This document shows, one piece after another, positions 32,589 to 42,836 of a DNA stretch of 64,000 nt; positions within the stretch are counted from its first letter, which is position 1; every line of letters begins with the position of its first letter. The notes beneath the pieces are model-generated. The model was not told the origin of the DNA. It saw only the letters and a list, made by a program, of their open reading frames with translations, and made no database searches. Origin of the DNA: Nakaseomyces glabratus. Its lineage: Eukaryota > Ascomycota > Saccharomycetes > Saccharomycetales > Saccharomycetaceae. Made by a program: the position numbers and the translations under genes. The stretch spans positions 248,001-312,000 of the forward strand of contig NC_088951.1 of NCBI RefSeq assembly GCF_010111755.1, written 5' to 3'.

Positions 32589-35303
32589 ATGAGGGATGTG
32601 CCGCTGCACGTCACAGGTGAAAAAATAAACAAGGCCAATTTTAAAAAGTGGATTCGAATGAGGGACTATATAATTAGCTGTGAGCTCTGGACCAGGGACC
32701 CAATGCAGAAGATCAGTGTTGCGTCTATGCTGAAACCTGTGCGGCTGCACACAGTGCGGGAGGAAGCGGTAGCGGGAGCTGAAGCAAAAGCCAAAGTGGG
32801 AGCTAAAACGGGAGCTAAAATGGGAGCTAAAACGGGAGCTAAATCAGGACTGGAAGCTGATACGGCAGCTGGGGAGACACTGGACGCTGGCGCGTCCAGT
32901 GAGGTGCTGCAGCTGCATGTGCCTCGGTCGCGGTCGCACTCGCAGTCGATATCCAAGAGCAACAGTGTGATCTCTGGCAGCAGCTACTCTAGTGCTGGGC
33001 GGATAATCGGTGTGAACTCGGCGAGGAGGCCGAGCGATAACCTGATGCTGCAGATCAGTGCGCACTCAGACGGGGACTCAGACGATGAAGCCGGCGGAGA
33101 CACGCCGTCGAAGGCGGCTGAGACACATGCGAATGCGGTACCGAAGCCCGTTAGGCCCACCTCAGACAATTCCATTAGATCGAACGACACCGCGCTGTTC
33201 TCAGCGAACCCCACAGACTCCTCTAACGGATCTGCCTCTGATAGCGATTACGACGAGCAGCACGACACCTCGATGGTTTCCGGCAAGAGCGCCACTACGA
33301 TGATGAGCCCGAGCCTCGCGCTGTCAATTGGCAGCGGTATGACCAGGTCAGATGTGATCACGCCGAACAAGTACAGCAACCTGGACTCGGGGTCCCTTGG
33401 GATTGCGGAAACACCGAAGGCTAGGTACATTTTCTCCAACGTCAACAGGAACAGATCGCAGTCCTCGATCAAGAGCTCAGAGAACTCTTCCCCATTGAGG
33501 TTCGTCGATGGACCGAACCAGAGACGTACTCTCCCAGGTGCCTCAAACACGTACTTGCACTCCAACAGTACCTCGGCTATCCTACCAACTAGTAGAGCCA
33601 TGACACCCTCACACAGATATAGACTTCGCAAGGAGATGAGAGATGTCGCTCTAAAGAAATCCATAAAACAGAAAGAGAAATTTTACGAAGAACAGGATTC
33701 TAATCTAGACTTGAAAGACGATAATGTCGATGCTTCTTTGATATGGAACATTCCGATGGCTTCATACTCAACCAGCTCTTTCCTTAACACCACCGATTCT
33801 AAACATAAGGATACGAACATAAAAGTCACTTCACCGGAGAATAATAGAGTAATTAATAACAAAATTGAGCGCCAGGATCGCCGCTTCCCTCAGAAAAACC
33901 AAGTGCATTCGAGAAGCCAGCCCAACCTACCCAGATTACAACAGAGGCCCATGAAGCGACCTGTTCATCAACAACAACAACCTATCACTTGTTTCGAGGA
34001 CATTCCAGCTACTCCAATTCCAGGTGTCTCAAATGTCACAGATACAGAATTCATCCAGGATACCATACAAAACTTATCTTCAGTGTACTTACACTCCCAG
34101 GAAATGAAGTCTCGTGGCCAATTGGAGAAAAGACAATCTTCAACCCAATACTTACCTTTGAACGTCAAAGAAATGAGTGATTTGGGGATGGAAGACCTTG
34201 TGCTAGTGTCTGACAAAAAACTGGAAGCTGTGAGCTCATCCAGACCAACTTATCTGCCACCAAAATCAACTAAGGAGAAGCAAATGCACGAACATGAAAT
34301 ATCGAAGTACATGAAGATGGCATCAGATGAACAAATTCAGAGGAAAATATCACAGACTAAACACATGGAAGAGGACAAAGCAAACCACGAAAGATATGCT
34401 CATTTATTGCAAAGAGGTATCACAAGAAAATCTTCTTTGTTTGACTTAAGAAAAATTTCATGGAAGACAGCCATAAGTGATGAACTCAGATGCTCTATTT
34501 ATCATACTATTTTGGAAAGTGATGCCCAATTAGTATCATCAAAGTACTTGGAGAATTTTGATTATTTGAACAGCATTCTGGATCAGATGGATTTCCCAAC
34601 TGATAAAGAAAGTGAAATTAAGCAGATAATCGAGAAGAATATTACGACCAAAATCGGATACTCTTCAGTTAAAGACAAAGAATTGACATTGTTACTGAAA
34701 TTGAAGTCGATCTCCAAGCAGGGGCTTATGGTTGGTGATGCTCAACTTTTCCATAACTTCTTGAATTGCAAATCTTTTAAAACTTTGAAGGACATTTGGG
34801 AGATAGCCAATCTGATTCAACTGACTTGTTTCAACGACACATGCAAAGACAAGTTTGACAGCCGTATTATTGACCCTCGTGGTATCACAGCTAGAATTCT
34901 GCATAGTCCAAGTTTCAAAGCAGAGATGACTAGCTCAATTATGAATTTCAACACCTGGTGGAACATTATGTCCCGCATTGACAACAACCTATTTATGTGG
35001 ATCATGGATATTATTGTAATTGAAAATTGCCAATGCTTCACCAACAAGCAGATTAACAAAGACCAGCTGAGAGATAAGAATTGGGATTACTATGTAAACA
35101 AATACGTTGTTGTTAACTACAAGATCCTGGCCTCGCTAGCAGCTTCTGTTCTACTGGACTACCATTTTGGGTTCAACGACCTAAAACATCTGGAACGCAT
35201 TGACAAAAAATTCTGTATACCACTCTACTCTGAGGACACCGAATGCAACATCATCAATAGCTCATTCATCAAGAAATGGCACCACCAGTACAAAAAATAC
35301 TAG
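32589..35303 (+). CDS. SBE2: Sbe2/Sbe22 family, Golgi-to-bud cell-wall transport
   Basis: 904 aa from the first ATG; S. cerevisiae Sbe2 is 864 aa. Sbe2/Sbe22 are Golgi proteins needed for chitin and mannoprotein delivery during bud growth. N-terminal 500 residues are low-complexity (an Ala/Lys/Gly repeat KAKVGAKTGAKMGAKTGAK at about 65-85, Ser-rich acidic stretches), and the C-terminal 350 residues form the conserved globular domain (RKISWKTAISDELRCSIYHTILESD onward). The start is uncertain: a TATA-like 'tatataat' at about 32667 lies inside the frame, and later ATGs at 32703 or 32727 would give 866 or 858 aa and leave a more normal divergent promoter with ATP22. GC is high at the 5' end and falls toward the 3' end. 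Confidence 0.88.
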   Translation: MRDVPLHVTGEKINKANFKKWIRMRDYIISCELWTRDPMQKISVASMLKPVRLHTVREEAVAGAEAKAKVGAKTGAKMGAKTGAKSGLEADTAAGETLDAGASSEVLQLHVPRSRSHSQSISKSNSVISGSSYSSAGRIIGVNSARRPSDNLMLQISAHSDGDSDDEAGGDTPSKAAETHANAVPKPVRPTSDNSIRSNDTALFSANPTDSSNGSASDSDYDEQHDTSMVSGKSATTMMSPSLALSIGSGMTRSDVITPNKYSNLDSGSLGIAETPKARYIFSNVNRNRSQSSIKSSENSSPLRFVDGPNQRRTLPGASNTYLHSNSTSAILPTSRAMTPSHRYRLRKEMRDVALKKSIKQKEKFYEEQDSNLDLKDDNVDASLIWNIPMASYSTSSFLNTTDSKHKDTNIKVTSPENNRVINNKIERQDRRFPQKNQVHSRSQPNLPRLQQRPMKRPVHQQQQPITCFEDIPATPIPGVSNVTDTEFIQDTIQNLSSVYLHSQEMKSRGQLEKRQSSTQYLPLNVKEMSDLGMEDLVLVSDKKLEAVSSSRPTYLPPKSTKEKQMHEHEISKYMKMASDEQIQRKISQTKHMEEDKANHERYAHLLQRGITRKSSLFDLRKISWKTAISDELRCSIYHTILESDAQLVSSKYLENFDYLNSILDQMDFPTDKESEIKQIIEKNITTKIGYSSVKDKELTLLLKLKSISKQGLMVGDAQLFHNFLNCKSFKTLKDIWEIANLIQLTCFNDTCKDKFDSRIIDPRGITARILHSPSFKAEMTSSIMNFNTWWNIMSRIDNNLFMWIMDIIVIENCQCFTNKQINKDQLRDKNWDYYVNKYVVVNYKILASLAASVLLDYHFGFNDLKHLERIDKKFCIPLYSEDTECNIINSSFIKKWHHQYKKY

Positions 35304-35737
35304 CATAATGAACCTCTACTGAATTCATGAAACTTTATTCAATCTTTCTTACCTATTCATTATAATTGCATATTACACCCACCCAAATTATACATTCACG
35401 ACCCCAACTTGCAAGCAAGCAAACCTATTGACGATATATAACAAGTAAATACAATTGCTCTTTTATCAGATATAGAAATATAACGTCCATTCTACTATCC
35501 AGCTAAGACTTCATTCCTTGAGTCACCTCATACAAATTTTGCAAAATCGCACTGCAAAAAGAAGCAGCAAACTCATCAATTAACATAGTTATTAATGGTA
35601 GTACATTTCATTACGAACCCCAGTAACTGTTCATTGCTTATGCTCATAGTTAACATAAGAATAGAATTAGTGAGTGAGTTTGTCCTGTGAAAGAATACAA
35701 CTGCGTTTATATTTTGAACTAAAGAACTGTTTTGCCG
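35304..35737. promoter_or_regulatory. SBE2 3' flank and YPQ2 promoter
   Basis: About 430 bases, AT-rich, with no further gene. No specific factor site recognised. Confidence 0.5.
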
Positions 35738-36688
35738 ATGTCATGCGCAAGGTCCCTTTGGCCTTTCATTTCTAATATCAACGGCTCAGTGTCGTTTCTG
35801 AGTTCATTTGTTTCTCTGTTTCCTCAGATTATAGAGACCTATAAGGATAAGACAGTAGAAGGTTTATCCCCGTTGTTTCTTATGTGCTGGCTTAGTGGAG
35901 ATATCACATCTCTTATCGGTGCTCTAATGACGGGACAACTGAAGTTTCAAATAGCGCTGGCTATATATTTCCTCTTTAACGATCTGTTTGTGTGTTGCCA
36001 GTACTATTACTACGGTGTCTTACATGAGAACAAGTTGGCCACTGTTGGACATGAAACTGTCCCTGTCATATCGTCCTTGATCGATGATGGCATAATTACT
36101 GTTGATGAAAACGGCCTGCAGAACACAGACTCAAGGCCCGAGACCAACATGGAAGGTAGTAGGCTCAGCAACTCTAGCATATACAGTGGTAGTAGGGCCA
36201 CTAGATCTCTTCTGGCTAACGCCCTAGTCTCTGTTAAGAGCAGCAATGCACAACAAATACTATCCAGCCTGCAAGTGCCACCAAATGCACCATACCCAGG
36301 CCATACAGGTCGTGGCCAGATGGGGGTTACATTGTCATGGCTGGGTGCCTCTTTCTATGTTGGTGCCAGAATCCCACAGTTGATCAAGAACTATCAGAGA
36401 AAGTCCACAGATGGGTTGTCACCTTTCCTGTTCGCTACCACTCTACTGGGGAACATTACTTACAACATAAGCATTTTTACAAGTTGCAATTTCCTGGACA
36501 CCGAGGACAAGATGGCATTCATATTCAACGAGCTGCCGTTTATTTTTGGCAGCGCAGGCACAGTTGCATTCGACCTGATATATTTCTACCAGTACTATGT
36601 ACTCTACTCTAGGGACAACAAGCTGAGAGAACTGGAAAGGGAGATATACGACAATAACGAAGACGAAACCACACCATTGATAGATTAG
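35738..36688 (+). CDS. YPQ2: Vacuolar cationic amino-acid exporter, PQ-loop family
   Basis: 316 aa from ATG at 35738 (S. cerevisiae Ypq2 317 aa). Seven predicted membrane segments with two PQ-loop repeats: SFVSLFPQIIETYKDKTVEGLSP (about 23-45) and ASFYVGARIPQLIKNYQRKSTDGLSP (about 202-228), each carrying the Pro-Gln pair essential for transport. Between them is a long cytosolic loop, Ser/Arg-rich, at about 105-190. The family (Ypq1-3, human PQLC2) moves lysine, arginine and histidine across the vacuole/lysosome membrane. Order matches YDR352W. Confidence 0.93.
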   Translation: MSCARSLWPFISNINGSVSFLSSFVSLFPQIIETYKDKTVEGLSPLFLMCWLSGDITSLIGALMTGQLKFQIALAIYFLFNDLFVCCQYYYYGVLHENKLATVGHETVPVISSLIDDGIITVDENGLQNTDSRPETNMEGSRLSNSSIYSGSRATRSLLANALVSVKSSNAQQILSSLQVPPNAPYPGHTGRGQMGVTLSWLGASFYVGARIPQLIKNYQRKSTDGLSPFLFATTLLGNITYNISIFTSCNFLDTEDKMAFIFNELPFIFGSAGTVAFDLIYFYQYYVLYSRDNKLRELEREIYDNNEDETTPLID

Positions 36689-37128
36689 CATTACACTTCC
36701 ACAACCGGTTTTCTGCATTACTTGAAGCCCCATAACTCTTTTATTTTTTATATATCCTTTCTTTAAATGCACAACTAATAAAATAAAAAGGTATTTTATT
36801 ATTATTGCAGACCGCAAATGTATTGACAACAGAAGTACAACTCTAATGAAGCCAATACAGACTATTTAATATGTACTTATTGCTCTGACTGCGATATTAT
36901 CACTCGTAAGTCATCTGATCCACACCCACAGTAATTCCGACTGATTCGGATGCCTCGAAGAATCCATCTGATACGCAATGAGCATTGAGAAAGCTATAAG
37001 AGTATAGCACCCCAATGGTTTCGTGATGACTCTTGCTTTTGCAATTTATTAAAGTTTCGTACTGGAAAGAAGCCTATCAACACATATCCACCGTGTCGTC
37101 CACAATATTTAAAAGGTTTGCTAGCAAG

Positions 37129-38088
37129 ATGCCTCACAACAGAGTTACTATTATTGGTTCTGGTCCAGCTGCCCACACAGCTGCCATCTACTTGGCCAGA
37201 GCTGAGATGAAACCTACTTTGTATGAAGGTATGCTTGCCAATGGTATCGCTGCCGGTGGCCAATTGACCACCACTACTGAAATCGAGAACTTCCCAGGTT
37301 TCCCAGAAGGTCTAACAGGTACTGAGTTGATGGACAGAATGAGAGCTCAATCTACTAAGTTTGGTACCAACATCATCACTGAGACCATCTCCAAAGTGGA
37401 CCTATCTGCTAAGCCATTTAAGCTATGGACTGAGTTCAACGAAGATGGCGAACCAATTACCACTGATGCCATTGTGATGGCCACTGGTGCATCTGCCAAG
37501 AGATTAGACTTGCCAGGTGAAGACAAGTACTGGCAACAAGGTATTTCCGCATGTGCTGTCTGTGACGGTGCTGTTCCAATCTTCAGAAACAAGCCATTGG
37601 CCGTTGTTGGTGGTGGTGACTCTGCTTGTGAGGAAGCTGAGTTCTTGACTAAATACGGTTCCAAGGTGTTCATGATAGTCAGAAAGGATCACTTACGTGC
37701 CTCGACCATCATGCAAAGACGTGTCGAGAAGAACGAGAAGATCGAGGTCTTATTCAACTCCGTATCCCTTGAGGCTAAAGGTGATGGTAAGTTCTTAAAC
37801 GCATTGAGAATCAAGAACGTTAAGACCAACGAAGAATCCGATTTGCCAGTTAATGGTCTATTTTACGCCATTGGTCACAACCCAGCCACTGATATTGTCA
37901 AGGGTCAAGTTGAGACTGACGAGAGTGGTTACATCAAGACTGTCCCAGGTAGCTCTCTAACTTCTATCCCAGGTTTCTTTGCCGCAGGTGATGTCCAAGA
38001 CTCTAGATACAGACAAGCTATCACCTCCGCTGGTTCCGGTTGTATGGCTGCACTAGATGCTGAGAGATACTTGACTGAATTGGAATAA
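37129..38088 (+). CDS. TRR1: Thioredoxin reductase (NADPH)
   Basis: 319 aa from ATG at 37129, the same length as S. cerevisiae Trr1. FAD-binding [14 protein letters not shown] (about 7-20), redox disulfide CAVC (about 142-145), NADPH-binding [10 protein letters not shown], and C-terminal [21 protein letters not shown] for FAD. Reduces thioredoxin in the cytosol. Codons are strongly biased, as for a highly expressed gene. The same frame stays open 33 codons upstream to 37030 with no ATG; that part ([14 protein letters not shown]...FKRFASK) is basic and hydroxylated and resembles a mitochondrial presequence, so a minor mitochondrial form started at a non-ATG codon is possible. A short upstream ORF (ATG at 37026, 8 codons, out of frame) precedes it. 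Confidence 0.97.
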   Translation: MPHNRVTIIGSGPAAHTAAIYLARAEMKPTLYEGMLANGIAAGGQLTTTTEIENFPGFPEGLTGTELMDRMRAQSTKFGTNIITETISKVDLSAKPFKLWTEFNEDGEPITTDAIVMATGASAKRLDLPGEDKYWQQGISACAVCDGAVPIFRNKPLAVVGGGDSACEEAEFLTKYGSKVFMIVRKDHLRASTIMQRRVEKNEKIEVLFNSVSLEAKGDGKFLNALRIKNVKTNEESDLPVNGLFYAIGHNPATDIVKGQVETDESGYIKTVPGSSLTSIPGFFAAGDVQDSRYRQAITSAGSGCMAALDAERYLTELE

Positions 38089-38331
38089 ACATATTTCAGT
38101 ATATAATGTTGCAGTTTATCTTCTAACTGATATGTAACTGATCTTAATATTATTATCAATGCTTTAGTTTACCGCAAAACAAATACTTTACGATATGCCT
38201 CATTTTAAGAGGCAGATCTCTTCTATAATCTTATATCAAAAATAGATAGTAAACATCAATAACACAATCAATTAGAAACAATAACAAAGCCTTTAAAATA
38301 AAGTTACATAATCTTGTATAGCACAATGACT

Positions 38332-39522
38332 TCAATGCTTTCTGGCTTGTAGTCTTCTAACTTCCTCTTCCATTCTTTTCACCTTGGCCTGAATCTCTTC
38401 CAGGTCACCATTTAGCTTTGTTCTTTCGTTTATGATATTTTGCTCCCATTGCCTGAATCTATGTTCTTCAGCTTTAACTTGCTCAGTGAAGTAACTCTTC
38501 AAAGCATTCTCTTCTTCTTTATATTTTGGATTATTCGAAAGCTTTCTAGCTGGAGTCTTGTACGTGAGCGAGGCAAGTTTCTCGCTGTCGTTGGGTTCGT
38601 CTCTATTTATACCTTCTAAGCGTGTCCTTCTGTAATTTTCGTAATGTGTTTGTTCTGTGGAAGTGATCAGGTCCAGCATGTAAGTGCCCAATAGCAGTGC
38701 TCTCAATTTCCTGAAGTCACAGTGCTCATCGTTCTCCACTTCGACCAGGCCCCATGGGTATTTACGGGCCAGCACCATAGTGCCCGAGCCGTTGTCGTAC
38801 CTATCTTCAGAGCCCACTATGGCGAAGGGCATCGACTCGATCAGCTGTCTTGCGTGTTCCAACGCAGGGGCATTGGCCTCGTCCAAGCTACCGGCGGCGC
38901 CTTCGGCACCGTCGGTGTAGTCTAGAGGCGGCGTGAAGATCGCAATCTCCTGCGCTTCAATCACCTGCCTTATCCTCGACTTGAACAGCTGCAGCTCCTG
39001 TGCGGTCAGCGTGTCTGCCTTGGAGATCACAGGGATCAAGTTGCACCTCTGCGACAAGTGCTTCATGGTCCATATATCCAGCGGCTTGAGCCCGTGCGCC
39101 GTGGGCCTGATGAAGTACAACACCGCGTGCACACGGAAGTCGAACCGCACGTCGCGGAAGGGCTGCTGCTCCTGTCTCAGGTACGAGTCGTACTGGTCGT
39201 CTATGAAGTCCACAACGGGCTGCCACGCCCTGTTGTTGTCGACTTTGTCCCCAAACGCAGGCGTATCGACGACATTAAACCGCATAGTAAAGCCTTTCTC
39301 CGTCAATTGCGCCCTCACAATGTCCACTGCCTCAGTGGACACCTTCTTACCCTTGCGCTGCTTCAACCCAGGGAACAAAGTGTTGATGAAAGTGGTCTTC
39401 CCAAGACCACTTTCACCACACACCAGCATATTGAACACAGAACCCGCGTCGTGCACTTTCTTGAACACCTGGTTCGGAAGCGCAGCTACACCTACCATCG
39501 TCGTCATAGTCGTCATCGTCAT
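38332..39522 (-). CDS. CDC12: Septin Cdc12
   Basis: 396 aa from the first of several close ATGs (39522, 39516, 39507, 39498); S. cerevisiae Cdc12 is 407 aa. Bud-neck filament GTPase needed for cytokinesis. GTPase motifs: P-loop GESGLGKTTFINTLF (about 36-50), DTPAFGD (G3), ISKAD (G4 AKAD variant), septin-unique element with GSEDRYDNGSGTMVLARKYPWGLVEVEN, and a C-terminal coiled coil at about 340-396 (KAEEHRFRQWEQNIINERTKLNGDLEEIQAK). Among yeast septins the match in N-terminus (LPNQ.FK.VH), P-loop region and coiled coil is clearly to Cdc12. In S. cerevisiae CDC12 lies beside TRR2; here it lies beside TRR1, so the copy kept after the genome duplication differs. The start methionine is a Met/Thr repeat, so exact initiation is uncertain by a few codons. 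Confidence 0.95.
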   Translation of the reverse strand: MTMTTMTTMVGVAALPNQVFKKVHDAGSVFNMLVCGESGLGKTTFINTLFPGLKQRKGKKVSTEAVDIVRAQLTEKGFTMRFNVVDTPAFGDKVDNNRAWQPVVDFIDDQYDSYLRQEQQPFRDVRFDFRVHAVLYFIRPTAHGLKPLDIWTMKHLSQRCNLIPVISKADTLTAQELQLFKSRIRQVIEAQEIAIFTPPLDYTDGAEGAAGSLDEANAPALEHARQLIESMPFAIVGSEDRYDNGSGTMVLARKYPWGLVEVENDEHCDFRKLRALLLGTYMLDLITSTEQTHYENYRRTRLEGINRDEPNDSEKLASLTYKTPARKLSNNPKYKEEENALKSYFTEQVKAEEHRFRQWEQNIINERTKLNGDLEEIQAKVKRMEEEVRRLQARKH

Positions 39523-40476
39523 CGCAATGCAGTCTGGTAAACTCTCTACAATTCGATGAAGTGAATAAATATTTGTGCCAAAATATAGCTTCACTTCATC
39601 GAATTTTGAAAAAAAAAAAATGGGACCCAGAAGAGAACTTTCCGCTCCACCAGAGAATCGAACTCCGAACGCCGAATAGCAGGGACTCACTCCATATAGC
39701 GCATAAGCATATAAAGGCTGGATTAATCAATATTAAACAGAAACGTTGAACAGAGGTCTTTCTATATGAACTCCCAGCAAGGATTTTCATCCATCTGGTT
39801 GGCATATGTTGGAGATTTGGGTATGGCGATGTGTAGATAACGTTGGCTACTGTCCTATAGAGTAGTACTTACAAACAATAATCCCTCCACATCAATAATT
39901 ATGTAACAGATGAAGTTCATTTAAATTTGAAGTATGAAGGAAGGAGACGATGCTCAGTAAGTGTTAACAGAAACTGATAACAGGAGCTGGGATATAGAGA
40001 AATGGTGTCCAAATACTACAAAAAATTTAAAGTTGTTTACTGCTTTACAATTGTTTTAAGACAATGTGTTGTAGTACCAGGAGGCAAATAGCCACATATA
40101 CAACTGGAAGAGATGGTAGTATTGTTAATATCTGAAACAATATTATAAAAATATTCCTCCGCATTATTTCGAATTTGAACGTTTGCATGTTATTTTGAGT
40201 TGTTCCACCTTTAATCTTTTTCTTGTTGAATGCATTTGTTATCAATGGTCTTGCAATATACTTTAGTTTTAGCTTGTTTTATGGTCGTTATCATCACATA
40301 ATAGATCTACATGACATGTAAGTATTGAATATCATTTAGTATAGATACGTAGTCTATTCCCTTTTGTGCATATAAGTCGACAATATAGACAAAATATTGG
40401 CATAGGAGAAATATTTGACAACTACTTAAAATTGAAGATTTATATATTTTTATTAATTTAATTAACAATTATTTTA
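39523..40476. other. CDC12 promoter and edge of the AT-rich block
   Basis: CDC12 promoter followed by increasingly AT-rich sequence. At 39640-39690 the minus strand carries a T-arm-like element (CGGAG-TTCGATT-CTCTG followed by GTGGAGC), but no partner acceptor or anticodon arm, so no tRNA is called. No gene. Confidence 0.5.
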
Positions 40477-40707
40477 GTAGAAGATTTTGTGGAAGACTAT
40501 AAAACTAAGAAGATATAATATTATGTATGTGGAATAGATCAAGGTATGATAATAGACATGTATTGCATAATCCAAACCAATGTGTAAGAGAAAGAAAATT
40601 TAATAAAAAAAATGATGGTATTAAATCACCCATTCTTATTCATACCAACAAGTTTAGATAAAGCATTCAGTGTAACGAATAAAGGAGGGCTTCCACATAA
40701 AATAATA
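40477..40707 (+). pseudogene. Relic of a protein-primed type-B DNA polymerase (linear-plasmid type)
   Basis: A single frame runs 77 codons with two internal stops (TAA at 40516-40518; TAA of 'aat gtg taa gag'). It reads VEDFVEDYKTKKI, then YYVCGIDQGMIIDMYCIIQTNV, then ...NHPFLFIPTSLDKAFSVTNKGGLPHKII. The last part resembles the 'LPxSLDKLxKxFxxxxKGxFPHKF' block between exonuclease and polymerase domains of protein-primed family B polymerases, as encoded by yeast cytoplasmic linear plasmids and mitochondrial linear plasmids. The AT-rich codon use (AAA, ATA, TTA) also fits such plasmids. Identification is from motif memory; no intact gene is present. Confidence 0.45.
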
Positions 40708-41640
40708 TAAAATTGATAAAGATTTATATGATAGTTCAAATAAATGGCTAAAAAAGGGATATCAAACAATAGAATATAAAGAAAATAATAAAATGCATGT
40801 AAAAATAGAAGAAATATAACAAAAGAATAGAAGATAATAATGCACCAGCCATTGAAAAAGCTATAAATATTGTAATACTGATATAATAGCATTGAAAGAA
40901 AAATGCAAAAATATAAATATGGAAAACCATTACAAAACATATATTTTACCATAATTAAGAATGTAAGATAATAGACTCCTGTTTAAAAATAATTTAAAAT
41001 TGGATGGTATAAAGCGAAATATGAATTTATAAGAAGAATAAACTGTGGAGGAGCAGTACAAAAATATAGTATAACCAATATGCTCTATGCTATCAACACA
41101 CACTTGTGGAAAACAATAAAGTAAATAAAACCGATTTGAATAAACATGGAATATCTGAGGCAACATCAATACATAAAGATGATTCTACACCGAAAAGGTT
41201 TTAGAATTTGTTTCATTAGACAAAGATAAATTAGTATGGAATCAGTTTTTGCTACACGAAGGAACATACCATACTGCAAATAAAATATACAATATCCTTT
41301 TTAATACTATATTTCTAATGATATTATCCATAAAATGTATGCTATAAAAATGAACATAGCAATTGTTGTAAACCATAGCCATCAAGAATGGTAGCAGAAA
41401 TAGCTTTCTATGGTCGTGGATATGGAAAATTGGTTCAGAAACCTATAAGCTTATGTAGTAAAGAGATGTTGTAGCAGGAGAAGTATGAAAAGTAGATATA
41501 TGTTTATAGGTAACAGAATTTTAAAAAGCTACATAGAACCTATAAATTCAACAAAGTGGCGTATCAAAATGGTTATAGATAATAAAGACCGTCCAATAAT
41601 ATTATTTAAAATATATACTATAATGTGTAATATTTAATTG
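40708..41640 (+). pseudogene. Frame-shifted coding relics of unknown, probably foreign, origin
   Basis: Plus-strand stretches read as protein when frames are switched: DKDLYDSSNKWLKKGYQ... at about 40718-40820; LVENNKVNKTDLNKHGISEA at about 41100-41160, followed after a frameshift by VLEFVSLDKDKLVWNQFLLH... to about 41315; PSRMVAEIAFYGRGYGKLVQ at about 41380-41440; and about 40 open codons (NRILKSYIEPINSTKWRIKM...) ending at the TAA near 41636. Composition is Lys/Asn/Ile-rich like linear-plasmid or phage-like genes. They may be later parts of the same polymerase, or other plasmid genes. I cannot name them. Confidence 0.35.
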
Positions 41641-41811
41641 CTACAGACTGCCTCATCGATAGATAACAATTATAAATTAATAATAAATGAATAATAAATT
41701 GTTGAATATCATTATATATTTATAATTTATATGAAATATATATTATATTAAGGTATAAAATCTTTATGTATTAATAATAATATTAATAATATAAAGGATA
41801 TAGTACATATT

Positions 41812-42078
<267 letters not shown>

Positions 42079-42480
42079 ATTAATTTATCCCATTAGCAAG
42101 GATAATGTGTTGACCATAAATAATTATTTTAATTTAATCATTAATATTCTTTATTATCATTATAATTATTATAATGATATTAATAAAAATAAATATTATA
42201 TTAGTAATAATATTAATAAAATAAATAATATATTAGTAATAATATTAAAGATTTAGTAATTTACGGTCTCAATTTAGAATCTAATGTGGGTTAGTTGAAT
42301 TTTCTTAAAGATATTAATAGTATAATTAATATAATTAATATTCCTAATAATATTTTATATAGCATTGTAGGTATTTATTAATAGACGGTATTATTTATTA
42401 ATTTATGTATAATAACTATAAAGATTTTTATTATTAAATTAGATTTCAACCATAAATAATATATTTGTACTGGCTTAGTA
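42079..42480 (+). other. AT-rich segment, probably mitochondrial in origin
   Basis: Almost only A and T, coding in one frame for Asn/Ile/Tyr runs (NNYFNLIINILYYHYNYYND..., KDLVIYGLNLESNVG, INIINIPNNILYSIVGIY). Such composition is typical of yeast mtDNA, either intergenic or of the VAR1/RPS3 ribosomal protein gene. It directly follows the COX1 fragment. Specific gene not proven. Confidence 0.45.
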
Positions 42481-42594
42481 AAAATTGAAAATATATATAA
42501 TTAACAGTGATAGTGATATTTATATTAATGGAAGTATGGATTAAGTTATATGTGGTGAAAAACTGGGCTGCAACATGCAATAGATATAAATGGA

Positions 42595-42795
42595 ATGATA
42601 CATAAAATGCTGCTAGGCGGACCAAAATTAAGGAAGATAACTATAAATGGAACAATAAAAATTATATCGTTAAAGAAACATTACTGTGGTGAATACTATA
42701 ATCGAGTATATGCCAGAAAGAACAAACCGGCATATCGCCTTGAAATAAAGAGGGAAGTGCCAAGTGTTAATAATGAAGGTATTATTAATTTATAG
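42595..42795 (+). pseudogene. Open remnant of an unknown protein C-terminus
   Basis: 66 codons from an ATG to TAG (MIHKMLLGGPKLRKITINGT ... NEGIINL). The sequence has a balanced basic, soluble-protein composition. Upstream, in other frames, lie short protein-like bits (SDSDIYINGSMD, VICGEKLGCN at about 42505-42575), so this looks like the end of a broken gene. No family recognised. It lies next to the mtDNA and polymerase relics and may have come with them. Confidence 0.35.
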
Positions 42796-42836
42796 ACACT
42801 ACATCAATAAGCCTATCACTGTCAAACAGAGCTACA

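Noticed and set aside
31526..32620. 364-codon plus-strand open frame over ATP22
   Set aside because: Antisense shadow of GC-rich ATP22; composition rich in Arg/His/Leu without domain features.
39640..39690. A full tRNA gene beside CDC12
   Set aside because: Only the T arm and a 3' acceptor strand are found; no D arm, anticodon arm or pairing 5' strand.
40626..41169. Minus-strand open frames rich in Phe/Tyr/Ile (about 60-108 codons)
   Set aside because: Reflect AT-rich composition; the plus strand of the same stretch carries the protein-like relics.
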